Shown here piece after piece: positions 26,952 to 36,497 of a stretch of 64,000 bases of DNA. The first letter of the stretch is position 1. Every line of letters begins with the position of its first letter. The stretch comes from Paenibacillus sp. DCT19 (GTDB lineage: Bacteria; Bacillota; Bacilli; Paenibacillales; Paenibacillaceae): positions 6,430,001 to 6,494,000 of the forward strand of contig NZ_CP029639.1 of NCBI RefSeq assembly GCF_003268635.1. Reading direction: 5' to 3'. The position numbers were made by a program, and so were the translations under genes. The notes below the pieces were generated by a model that was not told the origin of the DNA, ran no database searches, and saw only the letters and a list, made by a program, of their open reading frames with translations.

Positions 26952-27293
26952 CTAGATTTTCTTCACAAATTCGGACTTGAGCTTCATCGCACCTAGGCTA
27001 TCGATTTTGCAATCAATATCATGATCTCCGTCGATCAGACGGATATTCTTCACCTTCGTGCCCTGCTTCACGACGAGTGAGCTGCCTTTTACCTTCAGAT
27101 CCTTGATGACCGTTACCGTATCACCATCATTCAGCACATTTCCGTTCGCATCCCGCACAACTTTGCTATCCTCTGTATTCTCATTCTCAGCTTCCAAAGA
27201 CCATTCATGAGCACATTCTGGACAAACGAGTAGGTTTCCGTCCTCGTAGGTGTACTCGGAATTACATTTCGGGCAATTAGGTAAATTCGACAT
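26952..27293 (-). CDS. yjdM: Zinc ribbon protein YjdM (formerly PhnA)
   Basis: This 113-residue protein starts [31 protein letters not shown], giving the four-cysteine zinc ribbon, then the SH3-like [25 protein letters not shown] domain and a closing [10 protein letters not shown] start at ATG 27293, after a GGAGAG site; codons upstream to 27383 do not look like family sequence. Despite the old PhnA name, phosphonate use is not established for this family. Confidence 0.92.
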   Translation of the reverse strand: MSNLPNCPKCNSEYTYEDGNLLVCPECAHEWSLEAENENTEDSKVVRDANGNVLNDGDTVTVIKDLKVKGSSLVVKQGTKVKNIRLIDGDHDIDCKIDSLGAMKLKSEFVKKI

Positions 27294-27425
27294 ATGTATT
27301 AAACTCTCCATTCTTATATATGCTTCCCCGCAAGTATAAGGGATTACGCCACATTCTTCCACCCAGGCGCGCCTTATACCCAAAGTAAACTCACCGAATT
27401 TAAACCAAATTTAAGGTTCAATCAT

Positions 27426-27440
27426 CCCTTACATTAAGGG
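27426..27440. promoter_or_regulatory. Palindrome upstream of the VanZ-RDD gene, copy 1
   Basis: CCCTTA-CAT-TAAGGG is a perfect 6-3-6 inverted repeat in the divergent yjdM/VanZ region. Confidence 0.4.
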
Positions 27441-27502
27441 TATCGCTTTAACATATAACTATCCAGTACAACACGCTGAGCAACAAATTTTCACGAAGTT
27501 TT

Positions 27503-27514
27503 CCCCTTAAGGGG
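27503..27514. promoter_or_regulatory. Palindrome upstream of the VanZ-RDD gene, copy 2
   Basis: CCCCTTAAGGGG is a perfect 12-base palindrome sharing the CCCTTA/TAAGGG halves of copy 1. It lies 45 bases before the start codon. Confidence 0.4.
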
Positions 27515-27559
27515 TCACATACACAGACCTAAATTTACGTTATAAAGGAGTTCTCACTC

Positions 27560-28711
27560 ATGTCTTCCTATGTATTTCCTGTACAGGCGGCATTGGCTAT
27601 CTTCGTCGTCATGTCCATGTTCCTGCTTGTTCCGTGGCTGATCTACGGTTATCGCAAAGACGGCTTTTTTAGCTGGTCTCGCTTTTTCGTTAGCTTTTCG
27701 TTTATCTTCTACATTCTGGCTGCCTACTGTCTCGTCATCCTTCCTTTGCCATCCACACGAAACACCTGTGCGCAGCAAGCGGCTGATTCGATCTATTACA
27801 ACCTTGTCCCGTTCACGTTTGTGAAGGACATTATGCGCGAGACACCTATCGTATGGTCACAGCCCTCCACCTATCTTGGCATGATTCAGGGTAGAGCGTT
27901 CTTACAAGTTTTGTTTAATATTCTACTGCTTATGCCGCTGGGTGTTTACCTTCGGTACTTTTTACAAAAAAGATCTTACTGGAAAGTTGCCCTGTTTAGT
28001 GGCTTCGGACTCTCCCTATTCTTCGAACTAACGCAGCTCACTGGACTCTACGGTTATTACACCTGTCCTTATCGTCTGTTTGATGTGGATGATCTGTTAG
28101 CCAACACGTCAGGAGCGCTACTTGGATATTTCGCAGCTCCCATTCTTCTAGCGCTGTTTCCTTCACGGGCAAGCATCCAGGCGAAAAGCGAACAGATTGT
28201 GGAGCAGAACCGCGTATATCCTGTGGCGCAATTGCTCGCATTAATGATTGATGGAATTGTGATTGTATTTATCTCCAATGTGATGTCGATCTTCACCGAT
28301 TCCAATGTAATCAACGATGTGTTGAATACCTCTTTAGGTATGTTTATTGTATTGTTCTGTATTCCATGGCTGCGAAATGGAGTAACTCCAGGCTCAGCCA
28401 TCCTGCGATTCCGTTATGTTAATCAACAAACGGGTGAACCTTCATATAGCGCTATATTCAAAAGGTTCATTGCACTCTACGTTCCGTGGCTGTCATTTGC
28501 AATTATTCGGTTGGTTAATGACTATGCCTTCAAAAATACGCAAGACGGACTCCTTCAGCCTTATCTAATCTGGCTGTCTGTCGGGATGGTTATGCTGTAC
28601 ATGATCGTTTCGGTGATTCTCATCATTCATGTATTCATGGTTCTGTTCTCTGGAGGTAAACGTTCCTTTTACTTTGACGAGGTATCCCATACACGCGCTT
28701 CTAGGAAATAA
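27560..28711 (+). CDS. VanZ family membrane protein with C-terminal RDD domain
   Basis: The 383-residue protein has a VanZ-like half (about residues 1-195) with the characteristic QVLFNILLLMPLGVYLRY and LSLFFELTQLTGLYGYYTCPYRLFDVDDLLANTSGALLGY. The second half (about 215-375) has an RDD-type pattern (LMIDGIVIVFI, GVTPGSAILRFRYV). AAAGGAG precedes the ATG. VanZ proteins are linked to low-level teicoplanin tolerance; the combined function is unknown. Two palindromes lie upstream, and a terminator follows. Confidence 0.88.
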   Translation: MSSYVFPVQAALAIFVVMSMFLLVPWLIYGYRKDGFFSWSRFFVSFSFIFYILAAYCLVILPLPSTRNTCAQQAADSIYYNLVPFTFVKDIMRETPIVWSQPSTYLGMIQGRAFLQVLFNILLLMPLGVYLRYFLQKRSYWKVALFSGFGLSLFFELTQLTGLYGYYTCPYRLFDVDDLLANTSGALLGYFAAPILLALFPSRASIQAKSEQIVEQNRVYPVAQLLALMIDGIVIVFISNVMSIFTDSNVINDVLNTSLGMFIVLFCIPWLRNGVTPGSAILRFRYVNQQTGEPSYSAIFKRFIALYVPWLSFAIIRLVNDYAFKNTQDGLLQPYLIWLSVGMVMLYMIVSVILIIHVFMVLFSGGKRSFYFDEVSHTRASRK

Positions 28712-28756
28712 GTGTTGTGTGTTCTATCCGAGCTAGTCTCCATCATGATGCATAAC

Positions 28757-28800
28757 AAAAGGCGACTTCCATTCAATCGTACATGGAAGTCGCCTTTATT
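28757..28800. terminator. Bidirectional intrinsic terminator
   Basis: AAAGGCGACTTCCA/TGGAAGTCGCCTTT is a perfect long stem between convergent genes. Confidence 0.85.
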
Positions 28801-28918
28801 CTTGTTCCAACCTAGCTGCCCTGTAAATATGAAAATTCAAATGTGCACCGCGGTATTCATACTCTTAGGGAAAATAGGATAACGGACTTCGTTATACCAC
28901 GTTATATCCGTTATATCT

Positions 28919-30376
28919 TTATAGACCTAGTAGCTCCCGCTTAGACGCTTCAGGATCATGCACCACTTCAAGCTCATGGTTGAAAATTAACGTTGCGCGA
29001 TCCTGTTCATATGCAGGCCAAGCTATACCCGCCGTCTCTGGCTTACCGTGCTTGGCAAAGGAAATCCAGGCATCCTGTACCTTGAGCGCAAGCTCTGCCG
29101 CTGCCTCGTCTGGCTCAGCATTCATGAATTTCAATACAGGTAATGTATTGAACACAAAGAACATTTCAATGCTGTGAATGGCTCTTTTTAACAATGGATG
29201 CTCTGGCATCACCCAATCGAAGCGATACATCCAGACGGATGCGTGCTTCTGCTGAGCTGCCGCATATTGTAACGATGAACGCCAGAAGAAGAGATCTGTC
29301 ATGACCTGAGCTTGGCCATCTGCCGTTTTGGGATAACTGTCTGCAATGGCCACACGGTTCTCCAGATCTGGTGCCATAAAGTCCACACCTTGTACCATAT
29401 CAATCTCGGGTGAGAAAGGCACATGTGGCTGGATAAATAGCGCACCTTCATGCAATGTTGTTCCAATCAATACAGGAATGTCCTGCGCAGAACCCGCGTT
29501 CACCGCTTCAAGTGGGGTCTGAGGTAGCGTATTGCCATCCAGTACAGGCTGGAATAACAGAGCCATCCCAGCACCGATCTGCTGTTTAAGGGTCTGACCT
29601 GCTGCGATAATCTCCTCTGCCGGAATAGTTCTCAGTTTTTGCAGATTGTCTGGCTCAACGCCAAGAATCTTCAACATCCCTTCACGCATCGCAGATGCTT
29701 GTTCCGCGGTTATGAACTGTGAAGCCCCACTTTGCATGATGGCACGGTTAAACAATCCTTTCGCAGCAGGCATAGCCATTAGAGCTGCAATGCTCATGCT
29801 ACCTGCCGATTCTCCGAATACCGTAACATTGTTTGCATCCCCGCCAAACGCTGAGATATTGTCCTTCACCCATTGTAGGGCGGTGGCCTGATCAAGCAGA
29901 CCTGCATTCGTTACATAGGACTCACCGAGTGGAGCCATATGCAGAAAACCAAGTGGCCCAAGTCGATAATTGATGGTGACAACGATAATATCGCCTCGAT
30001 GAGCCAATTGTGTCCCATCGTACATCGGCTGACTGCCTGAGCCCGATACGAATGAGCCCCCATGAATCCATACCATTACAGGTAGGGATTGCGAGCTTTC
30101 TTTTTCCGGTGCCCAGATGTTCAGATATAGACTGTCCTCTGACTCCACTGGACGTTGCCCACCTGTCCAATCTGATTCGTGGCGAGGCTGTATATTCTCA
30201 GGCCCAAATTGTGTAGCCTGTCTGATTCCATCCCATGATTCCGGTGGTACTGGCGCTTGAAAACGCAACTCACCTACTGGCGGTTTGGCATACGGGATAC
30301 CTTTCCACACACGTGTACCATGCAAAAGCTTGCCTTGAACTGTACCATACTTCGTTTCAACTTGAAGTTCTCTCAT
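28919..30376 (-). CDS. pnbA: Carboxylesterase/lipase, type B
   Basis: This 485-residue esterase matches the PnbA/para-nitrobenzyl esterase family. It shows GIPYAKPPVGELRF, the oxyanion loop VMVWIHGGSFVSGSGS, SEDSLYLNIWAP and the nucleophile in TVFGESAGS near residue 190. The glutamate region and the histidine in AIHSIEMFFVF complete the triad. There is no signal peptide, so it is probably cytosolic. It hydrolyses simple esters; the natural substrate is unknown. Confidence 0.92.
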   Translation of the reverse strand: MRELQVETKYGTVQGKLLHGTRVWKGIPYAKPPVGELRFQAPVPPESWDGIRQATQFGPENIQPRHESDWTGGQRPVESEDSLYLNIWAPEKESSQSLPVMVWIHGGSFVSGSGSQPMYDGTQLAHRGDIIVVTINYRLGPLGFLHMAPLGESYVTNAGLLDQATALQWVKDNISAFGGDANNVTVFGESAGSMSIAALMAMPAAKGLFNRAIMQSGASQFITAEQASAMREGMLKILGVEPDNLQKLRTIPAEEIIAAGQTLKQQIGAGMALLFQPVLDGNTLPQTPLEAVNAGSAQDIPVLIGTTLHEGALFIQPHVPFSPEIDMVQGVDFMAPDLENRVAIADSYPKTADGQAQVMTDLFFWRSSLQYAAAQQKHASVWMYRFDWVMPEHPLLKRAIHSIEMFFVFNTLPVLKFMNAEPDEAAAELALKVQDAWISFAKHGKPETAGIAWPAYEQDRATLIFNHELEVVHDPEASKRELLGL

Positions 30377-30596
30377 GCCGCTTCTACTTCCTCTCCATGG
30401 ATAGGTTAAACTAACATTTTAATAGGTTGTTCAAAAAATTCCGCACTTTGATAACGCACGTTAAGTAATCCGCATGTGTATCTATTTGAGTATAAATCGT
30501 TGTGGCACCCATTTACAACTTTACCCAGATTCCGCTCTGCTACTACGTTTCACGTGGAACTTTCTTATATAAATTTGACCTTTCTGTAGGCGTGTC

Positions 30597-31256
30597 TTAT
30601 GTGAGAAACACACTTAACGAGTTCCAGATGATATGAAGTATTATCCCTGGGAGCAGTGATTTTGTTTTGTAAAATATATAGCCAAATATAAGACCAAAGA
30701 TGGAAGTCGCTATAAAAACACCACCGTGTAGCATACCAAAGACCACCGAAGATATGATTAATGCCCACCATGTTCCATATTTATTTGAGATCGTTGTAAA
30801 GAGCAATCCTCTAAATAACAGTTCCTCGAAGAACGGAATAATTATAGAAATGGCTAAAATAACAAAGATATTTTGAAACGTCACGGCTGAACGAAGATCA
30901 CTCGATTCGAAGAGATGACGCTGACCCTCATTTGTTTCTATTCCAGTTCCTAAGATTAGCACTGAAGTTAAAGCCAATAATACGAATCCAGCGATGATAT
31001 ATAAGGCGGCTGTTCTTATCTTTACTTTGGAGCATAGTGGATCACGTATGTATTCTCTGAACCTTGGATTAAGCGCAAGAAACCACGTATAAGTTATGAT
31101 TTGAAACAATATGAATACAAACGCTGTATCTACATTTTTCACGTCTAACATTTCTAATATTAAGGATGTAATGATAAAAAAGATTGCAGGCAGTAGCAGT
31201 ATTAATCCTAGTTGTCTAACTACCTCTTTCAAACTGTAACTTCTGTCTTGCGGCAT
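30597..31256 (-). CDS. CPBP family intramembrane metalloprotease
   Basis: The 219-residue protein has about six to seven helices and the CPBP/Abi motifs PFFEELLFRGLLF, VVFGMLHGG and HIIWNSLS in order. These include the glutamates and histidines proposed to hold zinc. Members cleave membrane proteins or protect bacteriocin producers. AAAGGTGG precedes the ATG. It is followed at its 3' end by about 220 bases before the esterase, and the small membrane-protein gene 30 bases upstream may share its transcript. Confidence 0.9.
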   Translation of the reverse strand: MPQDRSYSLKEVVRQLGLILLLPAIFFIITSLILEMLDVKNVDTAFVFILFQIITYTWFLALNPRFREYIRDPLCSKVKIRTAALYIIAGFVLLALTSVLILGTGIETNEGQRHLFESSDLRSAVTFQNIFVILAISIIIPFFEELLFRGLLFTTISNKYGTWWALIISSVVFGMLHGGVFIATSIFGLIFGYIFYKTKSLLPGIILHIIWNSLSVFLT

Positions 31257-31285
31257 TCGTAAGTTCCACCTTTGTATGATCTAAT

Positions 31286-31531
31286 CTAACCCTTAAAAGA
31301 AACACCCGATACGATCAGACTGATATGTATTAATAGTAGGGACACTGTAACCATCCAATAAAGGAAGAGAGACGTATTAATCTTGCCTGTGCGTGTAACT
31401 TCCAGAAATAGAAAGATTGTGAACGCAACTAATGGCATCAACAGTAAAAATGTCGCCGATCTCTGGGAAGAAAACATCACACTAATGTAGCTCACAACCA
31501 ATATACTCCCGATTAATTTATGACCTTTCAT
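31286..31531 (-). CDS. Small hydrophobic membrane protein
   Basis: The 81-residue protein starts at ATG 31531, which follows AAGGAGG by about 9 bases; a longer frame to 31660 lacks a site. It has three hydrophobic stretches (LIGSILVVSYISVMF, ATFLLLMPLVAFTIFLFLEV, FLYWMVTVSLLLIHISLIVSG) and little else. It lies 29 bases upstream of the CPBP gene. No family is recognised. Confidence 0.6.
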   Translation of the reverse strand: MKGHKLIGSILVVSYISVMFSSQRSATFLLLMPLVAFTIFLFLEVTRTGKINTSLFLYWMVTVSLLLIHISLIVSGVSFKG

Positions 31532-31689
31532 TGATCTAACCTCCTTTCTCCGTAATTTCGAGGAACGACCGTGAGCACTATTGTCTTGGCGGGTCATGCT
31601 GTATGCATGATTCAGATGTAGCGTATCCAAGCTAAACCAATCCAACCTACACTGTACCAAAATTAGAATGGCATAATCTACCTTAAACT

Positions 31690-31720
31690 AAAAGAGCCAC
31701 CCTTATCTAAGGATGACCCT
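31690..31720 (-). terminator. Intrinsic terminator of the phosphoesterase operon
   Basis: GTCATCCTTA and TAAGGGTGGC form a ten-pair stem with G-T pairs, followed by a T-rich tract on the minus strand. Confidence 0.7.
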
Positions 31721-31789
31721 TTAACGTAGACTAACCCACAACATGTGAACCGCTTCTGCTCACTTATGATACTTATGATTGCCTCATGA

Positions 31790-32866
31790 TTAATCTAATA
31801 CCGGATAATGTACCGTAAACTCCGCACCCTCAATCCATTCACCTGTCACGAAGTTGCGTCCCTTCACAACGACCCGATCCTTGTAAATCTCTACGTGGAG
31901 CCCTTCGCTACCCTCCAGATGCTCATCCTGATCCGTCCAGAGGTAACCGACAGAAGATGCATTAAACATCGTTGGCATGTGCCCTTCTCCATCATACATT
32001 GTACGCGGTGCTTCTAACTGCCAGTGGGTATGACCTGTGAAAAGTATAGCCTGCGGATACTGGGCTAGAATCGCCTTAAGCTCAGCATCCTGATTCACCC
32101 CGTACCATCCTTGTTCCTTCATTGATCCCGCTACCGTGTTCATGAGTGGTTGGTGCAGGAACAGGAAAATCGGGCGATCTGCCGTTGCATGCTCAGACAA
32201 CGTAAGCTCAAGCCATACCAATTGTTCGGCAGATAACTCGCAATCCTTCGGATGAGGCTGCTCCGTACCTAAGAAGATATAATGATACCCATCAATCCAG
32301 TGATCGTGATAAGAACGTTTCACCCCAGTAGTGGCTTCAAAATCGCTCAACCGACGATGCCACAATTCAGCAACCGTGATTGACTCAACTTCCGAAAGAA
32401 GAGACTCTCCATCCGGAGGAGGCTGAATAGTATACAAACCGCGGGATAACTGCTCGACCAGTGCAGCCGATTCAGCCTTCGTTTGCGTTATCGTGGGCTC
32501 CACATGTTCATCTTGCTCTAACAGACCTGCTACTTCGGAAGACGTCATGCCCACCAGAAACAGCGGAGGGTCTTGAAACACGATAGCGCCAATATCATGG
32601 TTTCCTACCGTGTAGCGGATATCAGGTAGGTTCTCAGCGTGTTGCTTCAGTATGCGCTCAAGTTCACGATACTCAGCCGGTAGACCTCGATCTGTCACAT
32701 CGCCAACATGCATAATGCCACTGCTTCCTTGACTGAAGGTTGCTATATCCGCCAAGGCCTGCACCAAATGTCGGTTATGAATATGATCTGCATCGTCTCG
32801 TACATGCGTATCCGTAATCACTTGAAAGCTGGCAAGAGGCAGCTCAGGCAAATGTTCATTTTTCAT
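31790..32866 (-). CDS. Calcineurin-like metallophosphoesterase (GpdQ/class III PDE-like)
   Basis: The 358-residue enzyme has the five metal-binding motifs in order: TDTHV near residue 18, VGDVTDRGLPAEY near 54, GNHD near 88, FLFLHQP in the middle, and GHTHWQL near 270. GDxTDRG followed by EY is usual in GpdQ/Icc-type phosphodiesterases. It would cleave a phosphodiester such as a glycerophosphodiester. The gene overlaps the SMR gene by one base (TGATG). It is the last gene of the Ugp-like operon, fitting catabolism of the imported phosphodiester. Confidence 0.85.
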   Translation of the reverse strand: MKNEHLPELPLASFQVITDTHVRDDADHIHNRHLVQALADIATFSQGSSGIMHVGDVTDRGLPAEYRELERILKQHAENLPDIRYTVGNHDIGAIVFQDPPLFLVGMTSSEVAGLLEQDEHVEPTITQTKAESAALVEQLSRGLYTIQPPPDGESLLSEVESITVAELWHRRLSDFEATTGVKRSYHDHWIDGYHYIFLGTEQPHPKDCELSAEQLVWLELTLSEHATADRPIFLFLHQPLMNTVAGSMKEQGWYGVNQDAELKAILAQYPQAILFTGHTHWQLEAPRTMYDGEGHMPTMFNASSVGYLWTDQDEHLEGSEGLHVEIYKDRVVVKGRNFVTGEWIEGAEFTVHYPVLD

Positions 32867-33204
32867 CAGGAATCACTCCATTTCAGTCCAATAATGCCGA
32901 TCAGAATAAAGCCAATCCATACCATAGAAGTCAACCGAAGACGTTCGCCAAAATAGTAATGACCCACAATACCAATAAGTGTAATCCCCACGCCAGACCA
33001 GATCGCATAAGCCACCGCTAGAGGCATATATTTCACTGCAAAATTGAGGAACGTAAAGCTTGCTCCATAACAGACAAACATCATCACCGAAGGCCATAAA
33101 CGAGAGAAACCATCCGATACTTTGAGCAAAATGGTGGCACTCAGCTCCAGTCCAATGGCAAGGGCGAGCAGCACCCAACCCAGATACGTTTGAGCATTAG
33201 TCAT
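32866..33204 (-). CDS. SMR family quaternary-ammonium/cation transporter
   Basis: This 112-residue protein of four helices carries the conserved glutamate in ALAIGLELSATILLKVSDGF, then the AVAYAIWSGVGI signature. SMR proteins export quaternary ammonium or guanidinium compounds and work as dimers. ATG 33204 lies within the last codons of the HAD gene, with GGTGG 8 bases upstream; both flanking genes overlap it, showing coupling. In this setting choline or betaine-like compounds are possible substrates. Confidence 0.85.
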   Translation of the reverse strand: MTNAQTYLGWVLLALAIGLELSATILLKVSDGFSRLWPSVMMFVCYGASFTFLNFAVKYMPLAVAYAIWSGVGITLIGIVGHYYFGERLRLTSMVWIGFILIGIIGLKWSDS

Positions 33205-33972
33205 TCGCCAAACCACCATTCAGAAGCTCATGAAATGACTGAATCGTTCGATCTGCGAGCGTAAGTCGCCCCGGTTCTCCGATTCCAATCTTATAAGCTG
33301 CACCAGCCGCGCGCGCCATCTCCATATCACCATCCGTATCACCAATAACCAAGACCCGCGATGCAGGTATACCCAACTTCTCACAGGCGAGCGACACCAT
33401 ATCGGGAAAAGGTTTGCCACGATCCACGAGATCCGTACCGATTACCACGTCAAAGAATGCATCTAGCCCCATCCATTGCAGATGCTTAACCGCACTATGG
33501 GTGTCGTCGGCTGTCACAACCCCCAATACCACGCCCTGATTACGGCATTGCTCTAGAAATTCACGAACACCCGGTAACGGATGTGCTGGGCGATGAATCT
33601 CCATCGCTTCCTCTGCATGCGCCAAGCAATCTCGCACCATGATCTTGGCTTCAGCCCAGCTCAATCCTGCGCGGTATCCATGCCAGGTCAGCACGGCATA
33701 TACTTCATCCATCGTTCCCATGGCGAGTGGCCCGCGTACATCATATCCGTTCATATGTCCCTGCTCATCATGGAATGTGCCCCAGATCTGTGGAATATTA
33801 GCCGCATCGATATGCATATCTCTAGCAGCCAACCGTTCTCTAAAGTCATTAAGCACACAATCGGTCCAGAACCCCACATACCTGTAAAATCAAGTAAAGT
33901 CCCGTCTTTGTCAAATAGGACTGCTTGAATCGGATGAGGCGATCCACCTACATACGTCTCCTCTTGTTGCAT
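33197..33972 (-). CDS. HAD family hydrolase, frameshifted near its N-terminus
   Basis: The start at ATG 33972 follows AAGGAG at 8 bases and gives QAVLFDKDGTLLDFTGMWG, the HAD nucleophile motif. At the run of four C (33872-33875) the frame is lost, and the rest of the protein (WTDCVLNDFRERLAARD through VVTADDTHS and VIGDTDGDMEMARAAG) continues in another frame to 33197. One extra G would give an intact, approximately 258-residue phosphoglycolate-phosphatase-like enzyme. It overlaps the SMR gene downstream. It probably removes phosphate from a small organic phosphate. Confidence 0.82.
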
Positions 33973-34009
33973 CTGATAAACTCCTTATCTACCATCGTAA
34001 TGAACCGAA

Positions 34010-34038
34010 AGGACGGTACATCTTGCATATACCGCCCT
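34010..34038 (-). other. Hairpin between the binding-protein gene and the HAD gene
   Basis: AGGGCGGTA and TACCGTCCT form a nine-pair stem with an 11-base loop. It lacks a long T run, so it may be an mRNA-stabilising or partial-termination element. Confidence 0.5.
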
Positions 34039-34132
34039 CCCGGCTTGATTGCTTTTGTTATTGATATAATCCCCGTATCAATACTGATTAAGTTATTCTA
34101 GATCTACAGCTGAAAGGTAGCTTAGCTCAGCC

Positions 34133-35506
34133 TTACTTCGTGATACGATCAAGCTCTTTCTGAGCTTTCTCTTTCGCTTCCTTCAGTGCTTCTGCTGCAG
34201 GAACGTTGTTGATCTGCACTTTATCTGCTGCATCCTTCAATGCATCATTGATCTTACCACCCGTTGGATCACGGAATGGAGCGGATGCATGAGCTGCTTG
34301 TTGAAGTGGTACTGTAATTTGTGGATTTTCTTCACTGAACTTCTTGAACTCTGGATCATCTTGAGCGGATTGACGAACTGCGATATAACCTGTGTTCATC
34401 GACCATGCAGCCGTGTTTTCAGTCTTAGAGAAGTACGTCAGCCATTTGTACGCTGCTTGTTGTTGCTCAGGACTTGCTGCTGCCGGGATACCTGCCAAAA
34501 TTGCATTGGCAACTGGCTTACCTTCACCAATACCTTCCCAGCCTGGTTGTTGCATTGCAGCGACAATACTGAAGTCCAGGTCACCTTGGTCACCACTGGA
34601 GCCCGTGTAGCCTGCTGCTTTATTTTTCATCACATTATCAATCGTTTTGTACCAATATTCCCAACCTTGACCACCGTACTCGATGCCCATGATCTTGTCT
34701 TCATGAATCCATTTACGGAACAGATCCCATGTCTCGATCCACTCTGGGGAATCGATCATAACCGTCTTGCCATCCTCACTAAGAATCTGTCCACCTTTAC
34801 CCATTACGGCATCAATCATGTTGTCTTTGCCCCACATCGGTTGCCAGCCGTAGAAGGTGGTCTTGCCATTCTCTTGTTTGCTCATTTTCGCTGCGGCCTC
34901 AGCAAGCTTCTCCCATGACGTCAGGCTTGCCGGGTCGATTCCGTTCTCTTTGAGCGTATCCATACGGTAATACATGATTTGAGTTGTTCCGTACATTGGC
35001 AGGAAGTATTGTTTGCCGTCCACTTCTCCTTGGTTCAGGAACGTTTGAATGAAGTCATCCTTTTGGAAATTCGAATCCGCTGCGATCATCTCATCCATTG
35101 GTGCGTAGTAGCCTTTGCGCGCCCAGTCGATGTTGGCACTCAGTACAGCCGCTGGAACCTTCTTGGAAGCAATCGCTGCTTGCAGCTTCTGTTCCGTCTC
35201 TGTGTAGTCTGCCTGTACAATTCCTTTGACAACGACTTCGTCCTGGGAAGCATTGAACGCATCAATCGTCTTCTTCATATTGTCGCCCAGGTTACCACCG
35301 AGACCATACCAGAATTCAATTTCTACTGGCGCCTTCGCCTGAGTCTCTGTTCCACTTGCAGCAGCCGTTGTATCGGACTCCGCTGGTGCCGATGATCCAC
35401 AAGCTGTCAGCAGAGCAAAACTTGCCGCCAGTACGAGGGACATACCACCCTTCCAGTTTGACCTCAGTCTGTTTTTCCATGTCATGTTCGCTTGACTCCA
35501 CTTCAT
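34133..35506 (-). CDS. ABC transporter substrate-binding lipoprotein (UgpB-like)
   Basis: The 457-residue lipoprotein has a signal peptide ending in LLTACG and a type I binding fold. EFWYGLGGNLGDNMKKTIDAFNASQ matches the UgpB start, and YGTTQIMYYRMDTLKENGID is typical too. UgpB proteins bind glycerol-3-phosphate or glycerophosphodiesters, including glycerophosphocholine in M. tuberculosis. GGAGG precedes the ATG. It is third in an operon after the two permease genes. Confidence 0.88.
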   Translation of the reverse strand: MKWSQANMTWKNRLRSNWKGGMSLVLAASFALLTACGSSAPAESDTTAAASGTETQAKAPVEIEFWYGLGGNLGDNMKKTIDAFNASQDEVVVKGIVQADYTETEQKLQAAIASKKVPAAVLSANIDWARKGYYAPMDEMIAADSNFQKDDFIQTFLNQGEVDGKQYFLPMYGTTQIMYYRMDTLKENGIDPASLTSWEKLAEAAAKMSKQENGKTTFYGWQPMWGKDNMIDAVMGKGGQILSEDGKTVMIDSPEWIETWDLFRKWIHEDKIMGIEYGGQGWEYWYKTIDNVMKNKAAGYTGSSGDQGDLDFSIVAAMQQPGWEGIGEGKPVANAILAGIPAAASPEQQQAAYKWLTYFSKTENTAAWSMNTGYIAVRQSAQDDPEFKKFSEENPQITVPLQQAAHASAPFRDPTGGKINDALKDAADKVQINNVPAAEALKEAKEKAQKELDRITK

Positions 35507-35591
35507 TGTTGTTCCTCCCGTTTAGGTGAAATGTTGGTTAGTACGGTTAATAGCATGTATCTAGTTGATGCAGGGTGTTCGGTGATTCGTA

Positions 35592-36497
35592 TCAGTTCTT
35601 GTTCACACCAGCCGTCATATTGACACTTTGCATGATCGTTTTCTGAGTGAACAAGAAGAGAACAAGGAGTGGTGCGATGGTGAAGGCACTCGCAGCCATA
35701 ATTTGCGGCCACGCCAGTCCATATGCCCCGCCTTCGACGAAGAAGCTTCTCAGACCAGCCGATACTAGCTGCAGATCAGGGTCTTTGGTGATCAGCATCG
35801 GCCAGAAATAGTTGTTGTACTGCTCGATAAACGTGATCAGTACCATTACGGCGAAGCTGGATCGAACAAGTGGCGCGATAATGGTCCATAAAATCCGGAA
35901 ATGGGATGCACCATCCAGCTGTCCGGCTTCTACCAATTCATGAGAGACCTGCATGAACGCTTGGCGGATTAGGAAAATCGAGAACACACTAACACAGTTG
36001 GATACAATCAAGCCTGTGTAGGAATCGAGCAAATTAAGCTCGCTAAGTACCATGTAACTCGGCAGATACACAGCCGTACTCGGTATCATATAACCCACCA
36101 GAATTAAGGAGGTTAGTGTCCCTTTGAGGCGGAATTTCATATGAGTAAGCGCATATGCCATCATACTGGAGTTGACGATCTGGAATAGACAGATTGCCAA
36201 GGCTACCCCGGTACTGTTCAAAATGTAACGAGCAAATGGTGCGGCATTCCAAGCATCCACGTAATTGCTCCATAGGAATGTCTCCGGCCAGAAGGTCGGC
36301 GGGAATTGCCAGATCTCATCATTTGTTTTGAATCCGCTAATGACCATCCAATAGAAAGGAAATGCTGTACCTAGCGCAATAATGGCTAATAACAGATAGC
36401 GGATGAGTTTACTTATTTTCAATTTTACCGACACATTCTGCATCTCCTTGCGCTTCATCCTTTTCTGAATCTTCTTATTAGGCATCGTCATTGTCAT
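35592..36497 (-). CDS. Carbohydrate ABC transporter permease (UgpE/MalG class)
   Basis: The 301-residue membrane protein has six helices and the EAA loop ELVEAGQLDGASHFRILWTIIAPL that docks the ATPase. It begins where the other permease gene stops (TAATG). It would pair with that permease to carry the UgpB ligand. No ATPase is encoded nearby, so a shared MsmX/UgpC-type ATPase is needed. Confidence 0.9.
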   Translation of the reverse strand: MTMTMPNKKIQKRMKRKEMQNVSVKLKISKLIRYLLLAIIALGTAFPFYWMVISGFKTNDEIWQFPPTFWPETFLWSNYVDAWNAAPFARYILNSTGVALAICLFQIVNSSMMAYALTHMKFRLKGTLTSLILVGYMIPSTAVYLPSYMVLSELNLLDSYTGLIVSNCVSVFSIFLIRQAFMQVSHELVEAGQLDGASHFRILWTIIAPLVRSSFAVMVLITFIEQYNNYFWPMLITKDPDLQLVSAGLRSFFVEGGAYGLAWPQIMAASAFTIAPLLVLFLFTQKTIMQSVNMTAGVNKN

